A DNA stretch of 60,262 nt. It comes from Caulobacter sp. 17J80-11 (GTDB lineage: Bacteria; Pseudomonadota; Alphaproteobacteria; Caulobacterales; Caulobacteraceae). The stretch's first letter is position 1; every line of letters begins with the position of its first letter. This document shows positions 9,951-22,642 of this stretch, piece after piece. Where the stretch lies: NCBI RefSeq assembly GCF_014349105.1, contig NZ_JACSJI010000024.1, forward strand, positions 1-60,262, written 5' to 3'. The notes beneath the pieces are model-generated. The model searched no databases. It was not told where the DNA came from and saw nothing but the letters and a program-made list of their open reading frames with translations. The translations under genes and the position numbers were made by a program.

Positions 9951-10928
9951 TCAGGATTCCGGGGTCGCCTGTGGAGAATGCGCCGCCGCCGTCTCCTGGA
10001 ACGCCCCGCCGTGCGGTTCGGCCCGGCCGCGCGGATCCGGATGGATCAGGATGTCGGCGGCCGGGTACTCGGCCAGGATGCGGTTCTCGGCCTCGACCAG
10101 GATGGCGTGGGCGGCCTCGAGGGTCAGGGCCGGGTCGAGGTCGGCGTGGAACTGGATCATGACGTAGGGGCCCGCGACGCGGGTGCGCAGCTGGTGCACG
10201 CCGGTCATCTGCGGGTCGGCCAGGGCCAGTTCGACGATCCGCGCCCGCGCCTCGACCGGCAGGCCCTTGTCCATCAGGTGGTCGGCGGCCTCGCGCAGCA
10301 CGCCGATGGCGCCCCAGACCAGCCAGGCCGAGACGGCCAGGCCGGCGAAGGCGTCCAACTCGGGCAGGCTGAGGAAGGTCGCGCCCGCGATGCCGGCGAC
10401 CGCCGCCAGGTTCGAGGCGAGGTCGGCGAAGTAGTGGGCCCGGTCGCCGCTGACCGCCACCGAGCCGGTCTTCTTGAGGGCGCGGGTCTGGGCGGCGACC
10501 AGCAGCAGGGTCAGGGCGATCGACAAGCCCATGACCGCCAGCGCCCAGCCGCCGTGCTCGACCGGCCGCGGGTCGGCCAGCCGCGCCACCGCCTCGCGCC
10601 CGACCAGGGCGGCGGAGGCGAAGACCAGGCAGGCCTGCACCAGCGAGGCGAAGGCTTCCGCCTTGCCGTGGCCGAAGCGGTGCTCGGCGTCCGGCGGCGT
10701 CACCGCGTAGCGTACGGCCAGGAAGGTGCCGAGCGAGGCGACCAGATCGAGCGTCGAATCCGCCAGCGAGGAGAGCAGGGCGACCGAGCCGCTGGCCGAC
10801 CACGCGACGGCCTTCGCCCCCACCAGGATCAGGGCGGTCAGCACCGAATAGGCGGTGACCCGGCGCGTGACGGCGGCGCTTTCGGCGGGCGGGGTGGTCC
10901 CCGGGACGGCGTGGCCTTGTGCGCTCAT
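9951..10928 (-). CDS. Cation diffusion facilitator (CDF) metal exporter
   Basis: About 325 residues. Several membrane segments are clear (TAYSVLTALILVGAKAVAW, WALAVMGLSIALTLLLVAA and others). The transport-site motifs are LADSTLD in helix 2 and HYFADLASN in helix 5, the usual D-x3-D and H-x3-D metal ligands of the FieF/CzcD family. A cytoplasmic C-terminal domain follows (GVHQLRTRVAGPYVMIQFHADLDP). It should export Zn, Fe or a similar divalent cation by proton antiport. I chose the ATG at 10928; the longer GTG start at 10961 adds 11 residues. It is divergent from the citrate synthase-like gene. Confidence 0.9.
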   Translation of the reverse strand: MSAQGHAVPGTTPPAESAAVTRRVTAYSVLTALILVGAKAVAWSASGSVALLSSLADSTLDLVASLGTFLAVRYAVTPPDAEHRFGHGKAEAFASLVQACLVFASAALVGREAVARLADPRPVEHGGWALAVMGLSIALTLLLVAAQTRALKKTGSVAVSGDRAHYFADLASNLAAVAGIAGATFLSLPELDAFAGLAVSAWLVWGAIGVLREAADHLMDKGLPVEARARIVELALADPQMTGVHQLRTRVAGPYVMIQFHADLDPALTLEAAHAILVEAENRILAEYPAADILIHPDPRGRAEPHGGAFQETAAAHSPQATPES

Positions 10929-11045
10929 TATTCGCCTGCTCGCGTAAACGTGACTGTTCACAGGCCGATTACGCGCTTCCGGAGCGAATCAAAACGGCCG
11001 AGCTTGCGTTATGGTCTGTCAATCTTGACCGGGCAGGGGTCAACC

Positions 11046-12218
11046 ATGACGACCAGCGCGCGTTCCTGGCTCTCGCGGCCTGAAGTCCTGGAGCGGCTCG
11101 GGGTGAAGCCCCAGACGCTTTACGCCTACGTCAGCCGCGGCCGCATCGCCGCCCGGCCGGATCCCGACGACCCGCGCCGCAGCCTCTACGCCGCCGAGGA
11201 CATCCACCGCCTGCTTGACCGCACGGCCCAGGCCGCCCGGCGCACCGCCCGCGAGCTGGAGCCGGCCGCCGCGCGCGGCGAGGCGGTGGTCGAGAGCGCG
11301 CTCACCTCCTTCGCCGACGGCAAGCTGTGGTTCCGCGGCAAGGACGCCGCCGCCCTGGCCGAGGCCTCGACCCTGGAGCAGGCGGCCCGCTGGCTGTGGG
11401 AGGGCGAGGAAGATCCGTTCGCCGACATGAAACCGCGGGTCGACGTGGTGTTTCCGGGCGGCCCGCGCGGGCGGGCCTTCGCCGCCCTGGCCCGCCGCGC
11501 CGACGAGGACGCCCCCAGCGCGGGGCGCAGCGTCCGCTCGCTGCGCCGCGAGGCTGCCGCCGTGCTCAGCGAGGTGGTCGACGCGGTCGCCGCCGGCGGC
11601 ACGCGCCCGGCCCTGCACCTGCGGCTGGCCCGCGCCTGGAAGCTGACCGACAAGGACGGCGAGCTGCTGCGCCGGGCGCTCGTGCTGTCGATCGACCACG
11701 GCCTGAACGAGGCGGCCCTGGCCGTGCGCGTGACCGCCTCGACCGGCGCGTCGCTGGCCGCTTGCGCCCTGTCGGGGGTGGCGGCCCTGTCCGGTCCGCG
11801 CTTCGCCGGCAAGCTGGCGCTGGCCACCGGCTTCGTGGCCGAGGCCCGCCGCGGCGCCGACGCGCGCGCGGCCGCCCGCCAGCGCCTGGCCCAGGGGCTG
11901 GAGATTCCCGGCTTCGGTCATCCGCTGCATCCGGACGGCGATCCGCGCGCCAAGGCCCTGCTGGCGGCCGCCTCCCTTCCGGAAGAACTGAACGACGTGG
12001 TGCGGGTGGGCGAGGGCCTGACCGGCCAGGCCCCCAACTTCGACATGGCGCTGGCCCTGATCGGCCGGCAGCTGGACCTGCCCAAGGACGGCGCCTTCAC
12101 CCTGTATGCGATCGGCCGGACCGTGGGCTTCACCGGCCACGCCCTCGAACAGATCGCCGCAGGGGCGCCGATCCGCACCAGACTGCGCTATGTCGGAGCG
12201 GAGCCTGACCGTTCCTGA
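11046..12218 (+). CDS. Citrate synthase-like protein with N-terminal HTH domain
   Basis: 390 residues. The first 55 or so form a MerR/excisionase-like winged helix (SRPEVLERLGVKPQTLYAYVSRGRI, DPRRSLYAAEDIHRLL). The rest is a citrate synthase fold: DHGLN with the oxaloacetate-binding His218, GFGHPLHPDGDPRA with His292, and PNFDMALA with a likely catalytic Asp333. At the place of the acetyl-CoA-enolising histidine (GPxHGG in active enzymes) it reads GPRFAG, so Phe253 replaces His. The protein may therefore be a metabolite sensor or a catalyst with another substrate. The main TCA citrate synthase is expected elsewhere. ATG at 11046 is used; the frame is open far upstream only by chance. Confidence 0.8.
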   Translation: MTTSARSWLSRPEVLERLGVKPQTLYAYVSRGRIAARPDPDDPRRSLYAAEDIHRLLDRTAQAARRTARELEPAAARGEAVVESALTSFADGKLWFRGKDAAALAEASTLEQAARWLWEGEEDPFADMKPRVDVVFPGGPRGRAFAALARRADEDAPSAGRSVRSLRREAAAVLSEVVDAVAAGGTRPALHLRLARAWKLTDKDGELLRRALVLSIDHGLNEAALAVRVTASTGASLAACALSGVAALSGPRFAGKLALATGFVAEARRGADARAAARQRLAQGLEIPGFGHPLHPDGDPRAKALLAAASLPEELNDVVRVGEGLTGQAPNFDMALALIGRQLDLPKDGAFTLYAIGRTVGFTGHALEQIAAGAPIRTRLRYVGAEPDRS

Positions 12219-12256
12219 GTCGGCCTGAATTTCTTCGCGTATAGGGGTTTGAACGT

Positions 12257-13069
12257 ATGGCCGACTGGCTGAACGCCGTGATCCTCGGGCTCATCGAGGG
12301 TCTGACCGAGTTCATCCCCGTGTCCTCGACCGGCCACCTGTTGCTGGCCAAGCAGGCCCTGGGCCTGACCGACGTGAAGTGGGACACCTTCATCGTCATG
12401 ATCCAGCTGGGCGCGATCCTGGCGGTCGTGGCCCTCTACTTCAGCCGGCTGTGGAACGTGCTGATCCGCCTGCCGAAGGACCCGCAGGCCCGCAAGTTCG
12501 TGCTGAGCGTGACGATCGCCTTCATCCCCTCGGTGGTGGCCGGCGTCTTCCTCTACGACTTCATCAAGGCGGTGCTGTTCGAAAGCCCGATGGTGATCTG
12601 CATCGCGCTGATCGTCGGGGGCCTGGTGCTGCTGGTGCTGGAGCGCTTCGCGCCGAAGGCGCGCACCGAGGACGCCATGCACGTGGGCCTGGGCACGTCG
12701 CTGGGGGTGGGCCTGTTCCAGTGCCTGGCCATGGTGCCGGGCGTGTCGCGCTCCGGCGCGACCATCGTGGGCGGCATGGCCCTGGGCCTCGACAAGCGGG
12801 CGGCCGCGGAATTCTCGTTCTTCCTGGCCATCCCGACCATGATGGGCGCGTTCGTCTACGACTTCTACAAGCACCGCGACGCGTTCGACGCGGACTTCAC
12901 CGGCCTGATCGCCATTGGCTTCGTGGTGTCGTTCGTCAGCGGCGCCTTCGTGGTCCGCACCATGCTGGACTTCGTCGCCAAGCACGGCTTCGCGCCTTTC
13001 GCCTGGTGGCGGATCCTGGTCGGCCTGGCGGGCCTGGCGCTGATCGGAACGGGGGTGTGGGCGGCCTGA
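12257..13069 (+). CDS. uppP: Undecaprenyl-diphosphatase UppP (BacA family)
   Basis: 270 residues and strongly hydrophobic throughout. The two family signatures are present: LIEGLTEFIPVSSTGHLLL near the N-terminus and MVPGVSRSGATI in the middle, which carry the catalytic Glu, Ser, His and Arg. It removes the beta-phosphate of undecaprenyl diphosphate on the outer face of the inner membrane, recycling the lipid carrier for peptidoglycan and glycan export; it often confers bacitracin tolerance. The stop codon lies in the loop of a terminator hairpin. Confidence 0.95.
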   Translation: MADWLNAVILGLIEGLTEFIPVSSTGHLLLAKQALGLTDVKWDTFIVMIQLGAILAVVALYFSRLWNVLIRLPKDPQARKFVLSVTIAFIPSVVAGVFLYDFIKAVLFESPMVICIALIVGGLVLLVLERFAPKARTEDAMHVGLGTSLGVGLFQCLAMVPGVSRSGATIVGGMALGLDKRAAAEFSFFLAIPTMMGAFVYDFYKHRDAFDADFTGLIAIGFVVSFVSGAFVVRTMLDFVAKHGFAPFAWWRILVGLAGLALIGTGVWAA

Positions 13070-13087
13070 GCCGCCCACTATTCTTTT
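13057..13087 (+). terminator. Terminator enclosing the uppP stop codon
   Basis: Nine-base stem GTGGGCGGC / GCCGCCCAC with loop CTGA (containing the TGA stop), followed by TATTCTTTT. It separates uppP from the convergent NDUFA9-like gene, whose last codons share the T-tract. Confidence 0.75.
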
Positions 13088-14069
13088 AGGCGACGGTCGG
13101 CTGGGCGAACTGGCCGCCCTTGCGATAGCGCCACAGATAGGTCGGCACGATCGCTTCCAGCGCGTTCGGCGTGATCTGCAGTTCGCGCAGGCCCGGGAAG
13201 GCGCCCGACACGACGTTGTCGCGCTGCAGCAGCAGAACCTGGTCGGAGGTGATCACCGGCGCCGGCGCGAACGGCTGCAGCAGCGCCTGGATGTTGCCGG
13301 CCACGCCCATCAGGCTGGCCGCCGCGTACGGGATCGGCAGCAGCAGGCGCCGGCGATGCGTCTCGGCCAGCACGATCTGCATCAGGTCCTTGAAGGTGTA
13401 GGTGACCGGGCCGGCCAGCTCGTAGGTCTTGCCGGCGCAGGCGCGGTCGTCCACCGCCTCGGCGATCGCCTCGGCCACGTCGCCGACATAGACCGGCTGG
13501 AAGCGGGTCTTGCCGCCGCCCGGCAGCGGCAGGGCCGGGGCCATGATCGCCAGTTGGGCGAACTTGTTGAAGAAGTTGTCCTCCGGACCGAACACCACGG
13601 ACGGGCGGAAGATGGTCGCGCCGGGGACCACGCGGCGGACGGCCTGCTCGCCGTCGCCCTTGGTGCGGGCGTAGACCGAGGACGAATCCGGATCGGCGCC
13701 GAGCGCCGACATGTGCACCAGGTCTTCGATGCCGTGCGCGGCGCAGGCCTCGGCGACGTTGCGCGCGCCCTCCACGTGCAGGGTCTGGAACTTGCGCGAG
13801 CCGGTCTCATACAGCAGGCCGACCAGGTTCACGCAGGCGCTGGCGCCTTCCAGCGCGGCGTCGACGCTGTCGGGCACGCCGACATTGGCCTGGACGACCT
13901 GGATCTGGCCGACCCGGCCGGCGGTCTGCAGCTTGTAGGCCAGGTGCGGACGGCGCACCGCCACGCGGACCCGCCAGCCACGCTGGGCCAGCGCCCGCAC
14001 GACCTGGGTCCCGATGAAACCCGACCCGCCGAACACGGTCACCAGTTCGGACCTCGTCAGCCCCGTCAT
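13086..14069 (-). CDS. Complex I NDUFA9-like NAD(P)-binding epimerase family protein
   Basis: 327 residues of the extended short-chain dehydrogenase fold: TVFGGSGFIGTQVVRALAQRG is the Rossmann nucleotide loop, and NLVGLLYETG, HMSALGADPDSSSVYARTKGDGE and RPSVVFGPEDNFFNKFA are characteristic of the NDUFA9/39-kDa complex I subunit group. In alphaproteobacteria such proteins are linked with complex I or ubiquinone synthesis, but no catalytic role is fixed. The ATG at 14069 has GGGAG nine to ten bases upstream; a longer frame from 14138 lacks such support. It lies tail-to-tail with uppP. Confidence 0.8.
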   Translation of the reverse strand: MTGLTRSELVTVFGGSGFIGTQVVRALAQRGWRVRVAVRRPHLAYKLQTAGRVGQIQVVQANVGVPDSVDAALEGASACVNLVGLLYETGSRKFQTLHVEGARNVAEACAAHGIEDLVHMSALGADPDSSSVYARTKGDGEQAVRRVVPGATIFRPSVVFGPEDNFFNKFAQLAIMAPALPLPGGGKTRFQPVYVGDVAEAIAEAVDDRACAGKTYELAGPVTYTFKDLMQIVLAETHRRRLLLPIPYAAASLMGVAGNIQALLQPFAPAPVITSDQVLLLQRDNVVSGAFPGLRELQITPNALEAIVPTYLWRYRKGGQFAQPTVA

Positions 14070-14167
14070 CTTACGCTCCCTGGGCGCGCAAACCGCCGAA
14101 AACGCGCTCCGGATAGACGAAGGCGCCCCGGCCCGCAACGTTGATGCGAAAACCTTGAAAAGCCCTG

Positions 14168-14196
14168 TTGACCGCCGCGAGTCGGCGGACTATCAG
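14168..14196 (+). promoter_or_regulatory. Housekeeping promoter for tRNA-Leu
   Basis: TTGACC and TATCAG separated by 17 bases, ending 37 bases before the mature tRNA. Good match to sigma-70-type elements. Confidence 0.65.
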
Positions 14197-14233
14197 TCCC
14201 GCCTCTTCGACGGCCCCTCGGGGCGCGGTCGAT

Positions 14234-14320
<87 letters not shown>

Positions 14321-14341
14321 CCCCTTTCTTAGAATTTCTGT

Positions 14342-14373
14342 AAAGCGCCGTGTCGTCTCGACCGGCGCTTTCG
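14342..14373 (+). terminator. Hairpin after tRNA-Leu
   Basis: Nine-base perfect stem AAAGCGCCG / CGGCGCTTT with a 12-base loop, starting 22 bases after the tRNA. The T-run is only three bases, so termination may be partial and transcripts could continue into the exonuclease gene. Confidence 0.55.
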
Positions 14374-14388
14374 TGTATCGAGGTTCTC

Positions 14389-15003
14389 GTGACGACCTAT
14401 CTGCACGACGGCGATTTGCCCTCCGGCCTCGACCTCGGCCCGGTTGTGGCGATCGATAGCGAGACCATGGGCCTTCGCTTCCGACGCGACCCCCTCTGTG
14501 TGGTCCAGCTGTCGAGCGGCGACGGCGACGCGCATGTCGTGCGGCTGAACCGTCCGGACTACGACGCTCCCAACCTGAAGCGGCTGCTTTCCGATCCGTC
14601 GGTCCTGAAGATTTTTCATTACGGCCGGTTCGACATCGCCATGTTCGCCCTGCACCTGGGCGTGACCACGGCGCCGGTCTACTGCACCAAGATCGCGTCG
14701 AAGCTGGCGCGCACCTACACCGACCGGCACGGCCTGAAGGACGTGACCCGCGAGCTGCTCGGCATCGAAATTTCGAAGGCCCAGCAGAGCTCCGACTGGG
14801 GCTCCAGCCAGCTCAGCCAGGACCAGGTCGCCTACGCCGCTTCCGACGTGCTGCACCTGCACGCGCTGCGCGCCCGCCTGGACGCCATGCTCGCGCGCGA
14901 AGGCCGCGCCGAACTGGCCCAGGCCTGTTTCGATTTCCTCCCCGTCCGCGCCCGCCTGGATCTCGCCGGGTGGGAGGACGTCGACATCTTCGCCCACGCG
15001 TGA
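14389..15003 (+). CDS. RNase D-like 3'-5' exonuclease
   Basis: About 204 residues of the DEDDy exonuclease fold. Motif I is AIDSETMGL (D-x-E), motif II is HYGRFDIAMF, and motif III is YAASDVLHLH (Y-x3-D), which together bind the two catalytic metal ions. It stops after the nuclease domain and has no HRDC domain, so it is much shorter than E. coli RNase D and resembles the small alphaproteobacterial form. It probably trims tRNA or other small RNA 3' ends. GTG at 14389 has GAGG upstream; the longer start at 14350 lies within the preceding hairpin. The lptCAB genes follow after four bases. Confidence 0.85.
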   Translation: MTTYLHDGDLPSGLDLGPVVAIDSETMGLRFRRDPLCVVQLSSGDGDAHVVRLNRPDYDAPNLKRLLSDPSVLKIFHYGRFDIAMFALHLGVTTAPVYCTKIASKLARTYTDRHGLKDVTRELLGIEISKAQQSSDWGSSQLSQDQVAYAASDVLHLHALRARLDAMLAREGRAELAQACFDFLPVRARLDLAGWEDVDIFAHA

Positions 15004-15007
15004 CGCC

Positions 15008-15676
15008 GTGAACGAACCGCTGCCGCCGCTCGACGATCGCCAGGAGGACGCTGAACGCGTCCACCGCGCGATGCACGCGTGGCGCCGGCGTTCGCAGCTG
15101 ATCCACTTCTTCCGCAAGGCCCTGCCGGCGGGGATCGCGGCGACCCTGATCGCCCTGCTGGGCTGGGTCGGCATCAAGCAGGTGCTGCTGAGCCTGGAGA
15201 GCCTGCGGGTGCGCGACAACGTCGTGCGCATGGTCAATCCGCGCTTCTACGGCCAGGACGACAAGGGCCGCGCCTACGTGCTTGGCGCGCGCGAGGCTCA
15301 GCGCGGCGGCGGCGAGCAGATCCGCCTTGACGATCCGATGCTGCGGCTGGGCAACATGGCCGGCAAACCGACCGAGCTGACCGCGCAAAAAGGCTATTAC
15401 GACGAGAAGAACCGGTCGGTGCGCCTGGCCGGGGACGTTCAGGTGAAGGACGCCGGCTCCGGCTTCCACTTCAAGACGGGCGAGGCCAAGATCGACACGC
15501 GTTCGGGGGTGATCAGCGGAAATGCGCCGATCCAAGGCCAAGGCCCCCTTGGACAGATCAGCGCTTCGTCCTATGCCATTTACGATCAGGGCGCACGGGT
15601 GGTGTTCAAGGGCGGCGTGCGCGCCCGGCTTGAACAGCGCGGCCGACCGGCCGCTGGAAACGGGGGACCCCGATGA
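15008..15676 (+). CDS. lptC: LPS export protein LptC
   Basis: 222 residues: a charged cytoplasmic N-terminus, one membrane anchor near residues 38-60 (ALPAGIAATLIALLGWVGIKQV), then a periplasmic beta-jellyroll of the LptC/LptA type (RMVNPRFYGQDDKGRAYVL, LTAQKGYYDEKNRSVRLAGDV). It forms the inner-membrane end of the Lpt bridge, handing LPS from LptBFG to LptA. Identity rests on fold features plus position directly before lptA and lptB. GTG start; the stop overlaps the lptA ATG (ATGA). Confidence 0.88.
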   Translation: MNEPLPPLDDRQEDAERVHRAMHAWRRRSQLIHFFRKALPAGIAATLIALLGWVGIKQVLLSLESLRVRDNVVRMVNPRFYGQDDKGRAYVLGAREAQRGGGEQIRLDDPMLRLGNMAGKPTELTAQKGYYDEKNRSVRLAGDVQVKDAGSGFHFKTGEAKIDTRSGVISGNAPIQGQGPLGQISASSYAIYDQGARVVFKGGVRARLEQRGRPAAGNGGPR

Positions 15677-16215
15677 AGCGTTTAGCAGCGGCTTTTGGCG
15701 TGGCGCTCACCCTGTGCGTCGGCGGGGCGCAGGCCCAGATCTCCACCAACCGGGGCGATCCGATCGACATCTCCGGCGACAACATGGAAGTCATCGACGC
15801 CCAGCGCATGGTCGCGTGGAAAGGCCGGGTGGAAGCCCTGCAGGGCAACAACCGCCTGCGCGCCGACGCCATCAACATCTACTACGGGCCGGGGACCGGT
15901 CCGCGGGCCGAGAACGCCGCGCCGGGCACCGGCTGGGGCGACATCGACCGCATCGAGGCGGTCGGCAACGTCTATTTCGTGACGCCCGAGCAGGTCGCTC
16001 GCGGCGAGAAGGGCGTTTATACGGCAGCCAGCGACACCATCGTCATCACCGGCGACGTGGTCGTGGCCCAGGGTGAGAACGTGCTGCGCGGCGACGTGCT
16101 GACCATCGAGGTCGGCGCCGGTCGTTCGACCATGGACGCCGGGCCTGGCGGCGGCCCGGGCGAGCGGGTCCGTGGCGTGTTCTATCCGAAGAAGTCCGAC
16201 GGCGCCGGACGGTGA
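15673..16215 (+). CDS. lptA: LPS transport periplasmic protein LptA
   Basis: 180 residues with a cleavable signal peptide (MKRLAAAFGVALTLCVGGAQA) and an OstA-like domain: DPIDISGDNMEVIDAQRMVAW, ALQGNNRLRADAINIYY, VYFVTPEQVARGEKGVYTAAS, NVLRGDVLTIEV. LptA forms the periplasmic filament that carries LPS to LptDE. It overlaps lptC by ATGA and lptB by GTGA, so the three are translationally coupled. Confidence 0.9.
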   Translation: MKRLAAAFGVALTLCVGGAQAQISTNRGDPIDISGDNMEVIDAQRMVAWKGRVEALQGNNRLRADAINIYYGPGTGPRAENAAPGTGWGDIDRIEAVGNVYFVTPEQVARGEKGVYTAASDTIVITGDVVVAQGENVLRGDVLTIEVGAGRSTMDAGPGGGPGERVRGVFYPKKSDGAGR

Positions 16216-17036
16216 GCGTCGCCGGAATGCTCAAACCCCTGTGGAAAGAGTCTGAGCGCGTGGCCACCAAGGGCGAGTTCGTAGGCCGTGACGCCGCCAC
16301 GCCGGCGAACCGGCTGTGCGACGGCATCTGCGTCGACCAGATCGGCAAGTCGTTCCGCGGCCGCGCCGTGGTCAAGACCGTCAGCCTGCGCCTGGAACGC
16401 GGCGAGGTGGCCGGCCTGCTCGGCCCCAACGGGGCGGGCAAGACCACCTGCTTCTACATGATCACCGGGCTGATCCAGCCGGACTACGGCTCGATCTACC
16501 TGGACAAGGAAGACGTCACCTCCCAGCCCATGTACCAGCGCGCGCGCCTGGGCATCGGCTACCTGCCGCAGGAAGCCTCGATCTTCCGCGGCATGAGCGT
16601 GGAAGAGAACGTCATGTCCGTGGTCGAGCTGCACGAGCGCGACCAGACCAAGGCGAAGGAACGCGTGAAGGGCCTGCTGGACGAGCTGCGCATCTCGCAC
16701 CTGCGCTCCTCGCCGGCCATCTCGCTGTCGGGCGGCGAGCGTCGCCGCGTCGAGATCGCCCGCGCCCTGGCGTCGGAGCCGTCCTTCATGCTGCTGGACG
16801 AGCCGTTCGCCGGCATCGACCCGCTGGCCATCGCCGACATCCGCGAGGTGATCGGCTATCTGAAGGGCCGCGGCATCGGCGTGCTGATCACCGACCACAA
16901 CGTGCGCGAGACGCTCGACATCATCGACCGGGCCTCGATCATCCACGCCGGCGAGGTGCTGTTCGAAGGCACTCCCGACGAGATCGTCGACAACCCGGAA
17001 GTGCGCCGGGTCTATCTGGGCGAGAGCTACCAGTAA
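16212..17036 (+). CDS. lptB: LPS export ABC transporter ATPase LptB
   Basis: 274 residues. Walker A is LLGPNGAGKTT, the Q-loop is YLPQEASIF, the signature is LSGGERRRVEIARAL, Walker B is FMLLDEPFAGIDP, and the switch His is in ITDHNVRE. Together these are the LptB pattern. It powers LPS extraction by LptFG at the inner membrane. Compared with the usual 240-odd residues, it has an N-terminal extension of about 35 residues with no clear motif; an internal GTG at 16260 would remove part of it. The GTG overlaps the lptA stop. Instead of rpoN, which often follows, a convergent terC lies downstream. Confidence 0.93.
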   Translation: MSVAGMLKPLWKESERVATKGEFVGRDAATPANRLCDGICVDQIGKSFRGRAVVKTVSLRLERGEVAGLLGPNGAGKTTCFYMITGLIQPDYGSIYLDKEDVTSQPMYQRARLGIGYLPQEASIFRGMSVEENVMSVVELHERDQTKAKERVKGLLDELRISHLRSSPAISLSGGERRRVEIARALASEPSFMLLDEPFAGIDPLAIADIREVIGYLKGRGIGVLITDHNVRETLDIIDRASIIHAGEVLFEGTPDEIVDNPEVRRVYLGESYQ

Positions 17037-17060
17037 GCCGACGCGCGATCGGGACAGGAA

Positions 17061-17089
17061 CAAGGGCCGCCCCTTGGGAGCGGCCCTTG
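17061..17089. terminator. Hairpin between lptB and terC
   Basis: Perfect ten-base stem CAAGGGCCGC / GCGGCCCTTG with a nine-base loop in the 58-base gap between two convergent genes. T-runs are short on both sides, so it may serve both directions weakly. Confidence 0.6.
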
Positions 17090-17094
17090 TCGCG

Positions 17095-17889
17095 TCAGTG
17101 GCGGGTGTGGCCGTCCGCCTCCCGCTTCGCCGACTTGCGCCGGACCAGCAGGTTCAGCCCTTCCACCCCGGCCGAGAACGCCATGGCGGTGTAGATGTAG
17201 CCTTTGGGCACGTGCACGCCGAACCCGTCGGCGATCAGCACCATTCCGATCATCAGCAGGAAGCCGAGCGCCAGCATCACCACGCTGGGGTTCTTGTTGA
17301 TGAAGTTCGCCAGCGGGTCGGCCGCCACCAGCATCACCGTCACCGCCGCGATCACCGCCACCACCATGATCGGCAGATGGTCGGTCATGCCGACCGCGGT
17401 CAGGATCGAGTCGACCGAGAACACCAGGTCCAGCAGGATGATCTGGAAGATCGCCGCGCCGGCGTTGGTGATCATCACGTCCTTTTTGTCCAGCAGCTCG
17501 TGGCTGGGCCGCGGGTCGACGCTGTGGTGGATCTCCTTGGTGGCCTTCCACAACAGGAAGAGGCCGCCGGCGATCAGGATCAGGTCGCGCCAGGAGAACT
17601 GCAGGTCGTAGCCGGCGTGGTCGCCGGCCGCCGGGCCCCAGGGCAGGGAGAACACCGGCTCCTTCAGCCCCACCAGCCAGCTGATCGACGACAGCAGCAC
17701 CAGGCGCATGATCAGGGCCAGGCTGATGCCCAGCCGGCGCACCTTCGAGCGCTGGTGCTCAGGCAGCTTGTTGGACAGGATCGAGATGAAGATCAGGTTG
17801 TCGATGCCCAGCACCACCTCCATGACCACCAGGGTCACGAGGGCGAGCCAGGCGGCGGGGTCGGCGAGGAGGGCGGCGATGTCGGTCAT
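17095..17889 (-). CDS. TerC family integral membrane protein
   Basis: 264 residues with about seven to eight membrane segments. The acidic membrane motifs typical of TerC are present: [18 protein letters not shown] in the first helix and [18 protein letters not shown] later, likely binding metal ions. TerC/YgdQ-like proteins are linked to tellurite resistance, manganese export or metal loading during secretion; the exact role here is unknown. The C-terminal tail is basic. It is divergent from the atp operon. Confidence 0.88.
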   Translation of the reverse strand: MTDIAALLADPAAWLALVTLVVMEVVLGIDNLIFISILSNKLPEHQRSKVRRLGISLALIMRLVLLSSISWLVGLKEPVFSLPWGPAAGDHAGYDLQFSWRDLILIAGGLFLLWKATKEIHHSVDPRPSHELLDKKDVMITNAGAAIFQIILLDLVFSVDSILTAVGMTDHLPIMVVAVIAAVTVMLVAADPLANFINKNPSVVMLALGFLLMIGMVLIADGFGVHVPKGYIYTAMAFSAGVEGLNLLVRRKSAKREADGHTRH

Positions 17890-17990
17890 CCGGCAGCGGT
17901 CCTGATCGTCTAAAGCTTGTCCATAAAGGAAGCAGGGGCATCGGTTTCAAGCGGGCGGCGTCGCAGACCGTTTCGTCGCGGCCGTGTCGG

Positions 17991-18017
17991 TTGCGACTGC
18001 GAAACGCCCGTGCTATC
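17991..18017 (+). promoter_or_regulatory. Candidate promoter of the atp operon
   Basis: TTGCGA and GCTATC separated by 15 bases, resembling the Caulobacter housekeeping pattern with a GCTA-type -10. It lies about 130 bases before atpH in the 258-base gap after terC; nothing else in that gap stands out. Confidence 0.4.
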
Positions 18018-18147
18018 AGGCGCCCGGCTTCGAACGGCGGGGTTCCAAGCGAACCTTGCCGTGCGTGCTTTTCCAAGCGCTTCAAGCCTTTAGTCGTCGT
18101 GGCCTCCGCCGCGGCGGCGCACCGAAACCCTATCCGGGCGGACCCAA

Positions 18148-18702
18148 GTGGCTGACGATTTCAAAGAGAGCGAAGTCGCCGAGCGTTATGCGCACGCTCT
18201 GTTCGACCTGGCGCTCGACTCCAAGGCGCTCGACGCCGTTCGCGCCGACCTCCAGGCGCTGAAGGCGATGCGCGCCGAAAGCGCCGACCTGCGCCGCCTG
18301 CTGGCCTCGCCGGCCTACTCCTCCGAGGACAAGGGCAAGGCCCTGGCGGCGATCGCCGACAAGGCCGGCTTCCAGTCGGTGACCAAGAAGTTCCTGGGCC
18401 TGCTGTCGCACAACCGCCGCGCCTCGGCGCTGCCGGGCGCGATCGCCGCCTTCGAGCGCCGCTACGACAAGCACCGCGGCGTGGTCGCCGCGGAAGTGGT
18501 GTCGGCCATCAAGCTGACCGCCAAGCAACTCGACGGCGTGAAGGCTGCCCTGCGCACGACGCTGGGCGCCGACCCCGAACTGACCGCGACGATCGATCCC
18601 GCCATTCTCGGCGGCCTGAAGGTGCGCGTCGGTTCGCGCCTGTTCGACGCCTCGCTGAAGACCAAACTCGACTCCCTGAAATTCGCCCTGAAGAGAGCGT
18701 AA
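18148..18702 (+). CDS. atpH: F1F0 ATP synthase delta subunit
   Basis: 184 residues, normal for the delta/OSCP subunit. It has the helical N-domain ([20 protein letters not shown]) and the C-terminal [24 protein letters not shown] motif that marks the family. It joins the peripheral stalk to the top of the F1 head. First gene of atpHAGDC; the F0 genes are not in the window, a split usual in alphaproteobacteria. GTG start. Confidence 0.95.
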   Translation: MADDFKESEVAERYAHALFDLALDSKALDAVRADLQALKAMRAESADLRRLLASPAYSSEDKGKALAAIADKAGFQSVTKKFLGLLSHNRRASALPGAIAAFERRYDKHRGVVAAEVVSAIKLTAKQLDGVKAALRTTLGADPELTATIDPAILGGLKVRVGSRLFDASLKTKLDSLKFALKRA

Positions 18703-18706
18703 GACC

Positions 18707-20245
<1,539 letters not shown>

Positions 20246-20277
20246 GCGTCCGAGCGGCTTTAGGAGAGTAGCCGGCG

Positions 20278-22642
<2,365 letters not shown>

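Noticed and set aside
9228-11045. Upstream extension of the citrate synthase-like frame to 9228
   Set aside because: The extension lies antisense to the FzlA-like and CDF genes; the HTH domain starts naturally at the ATG 11046.
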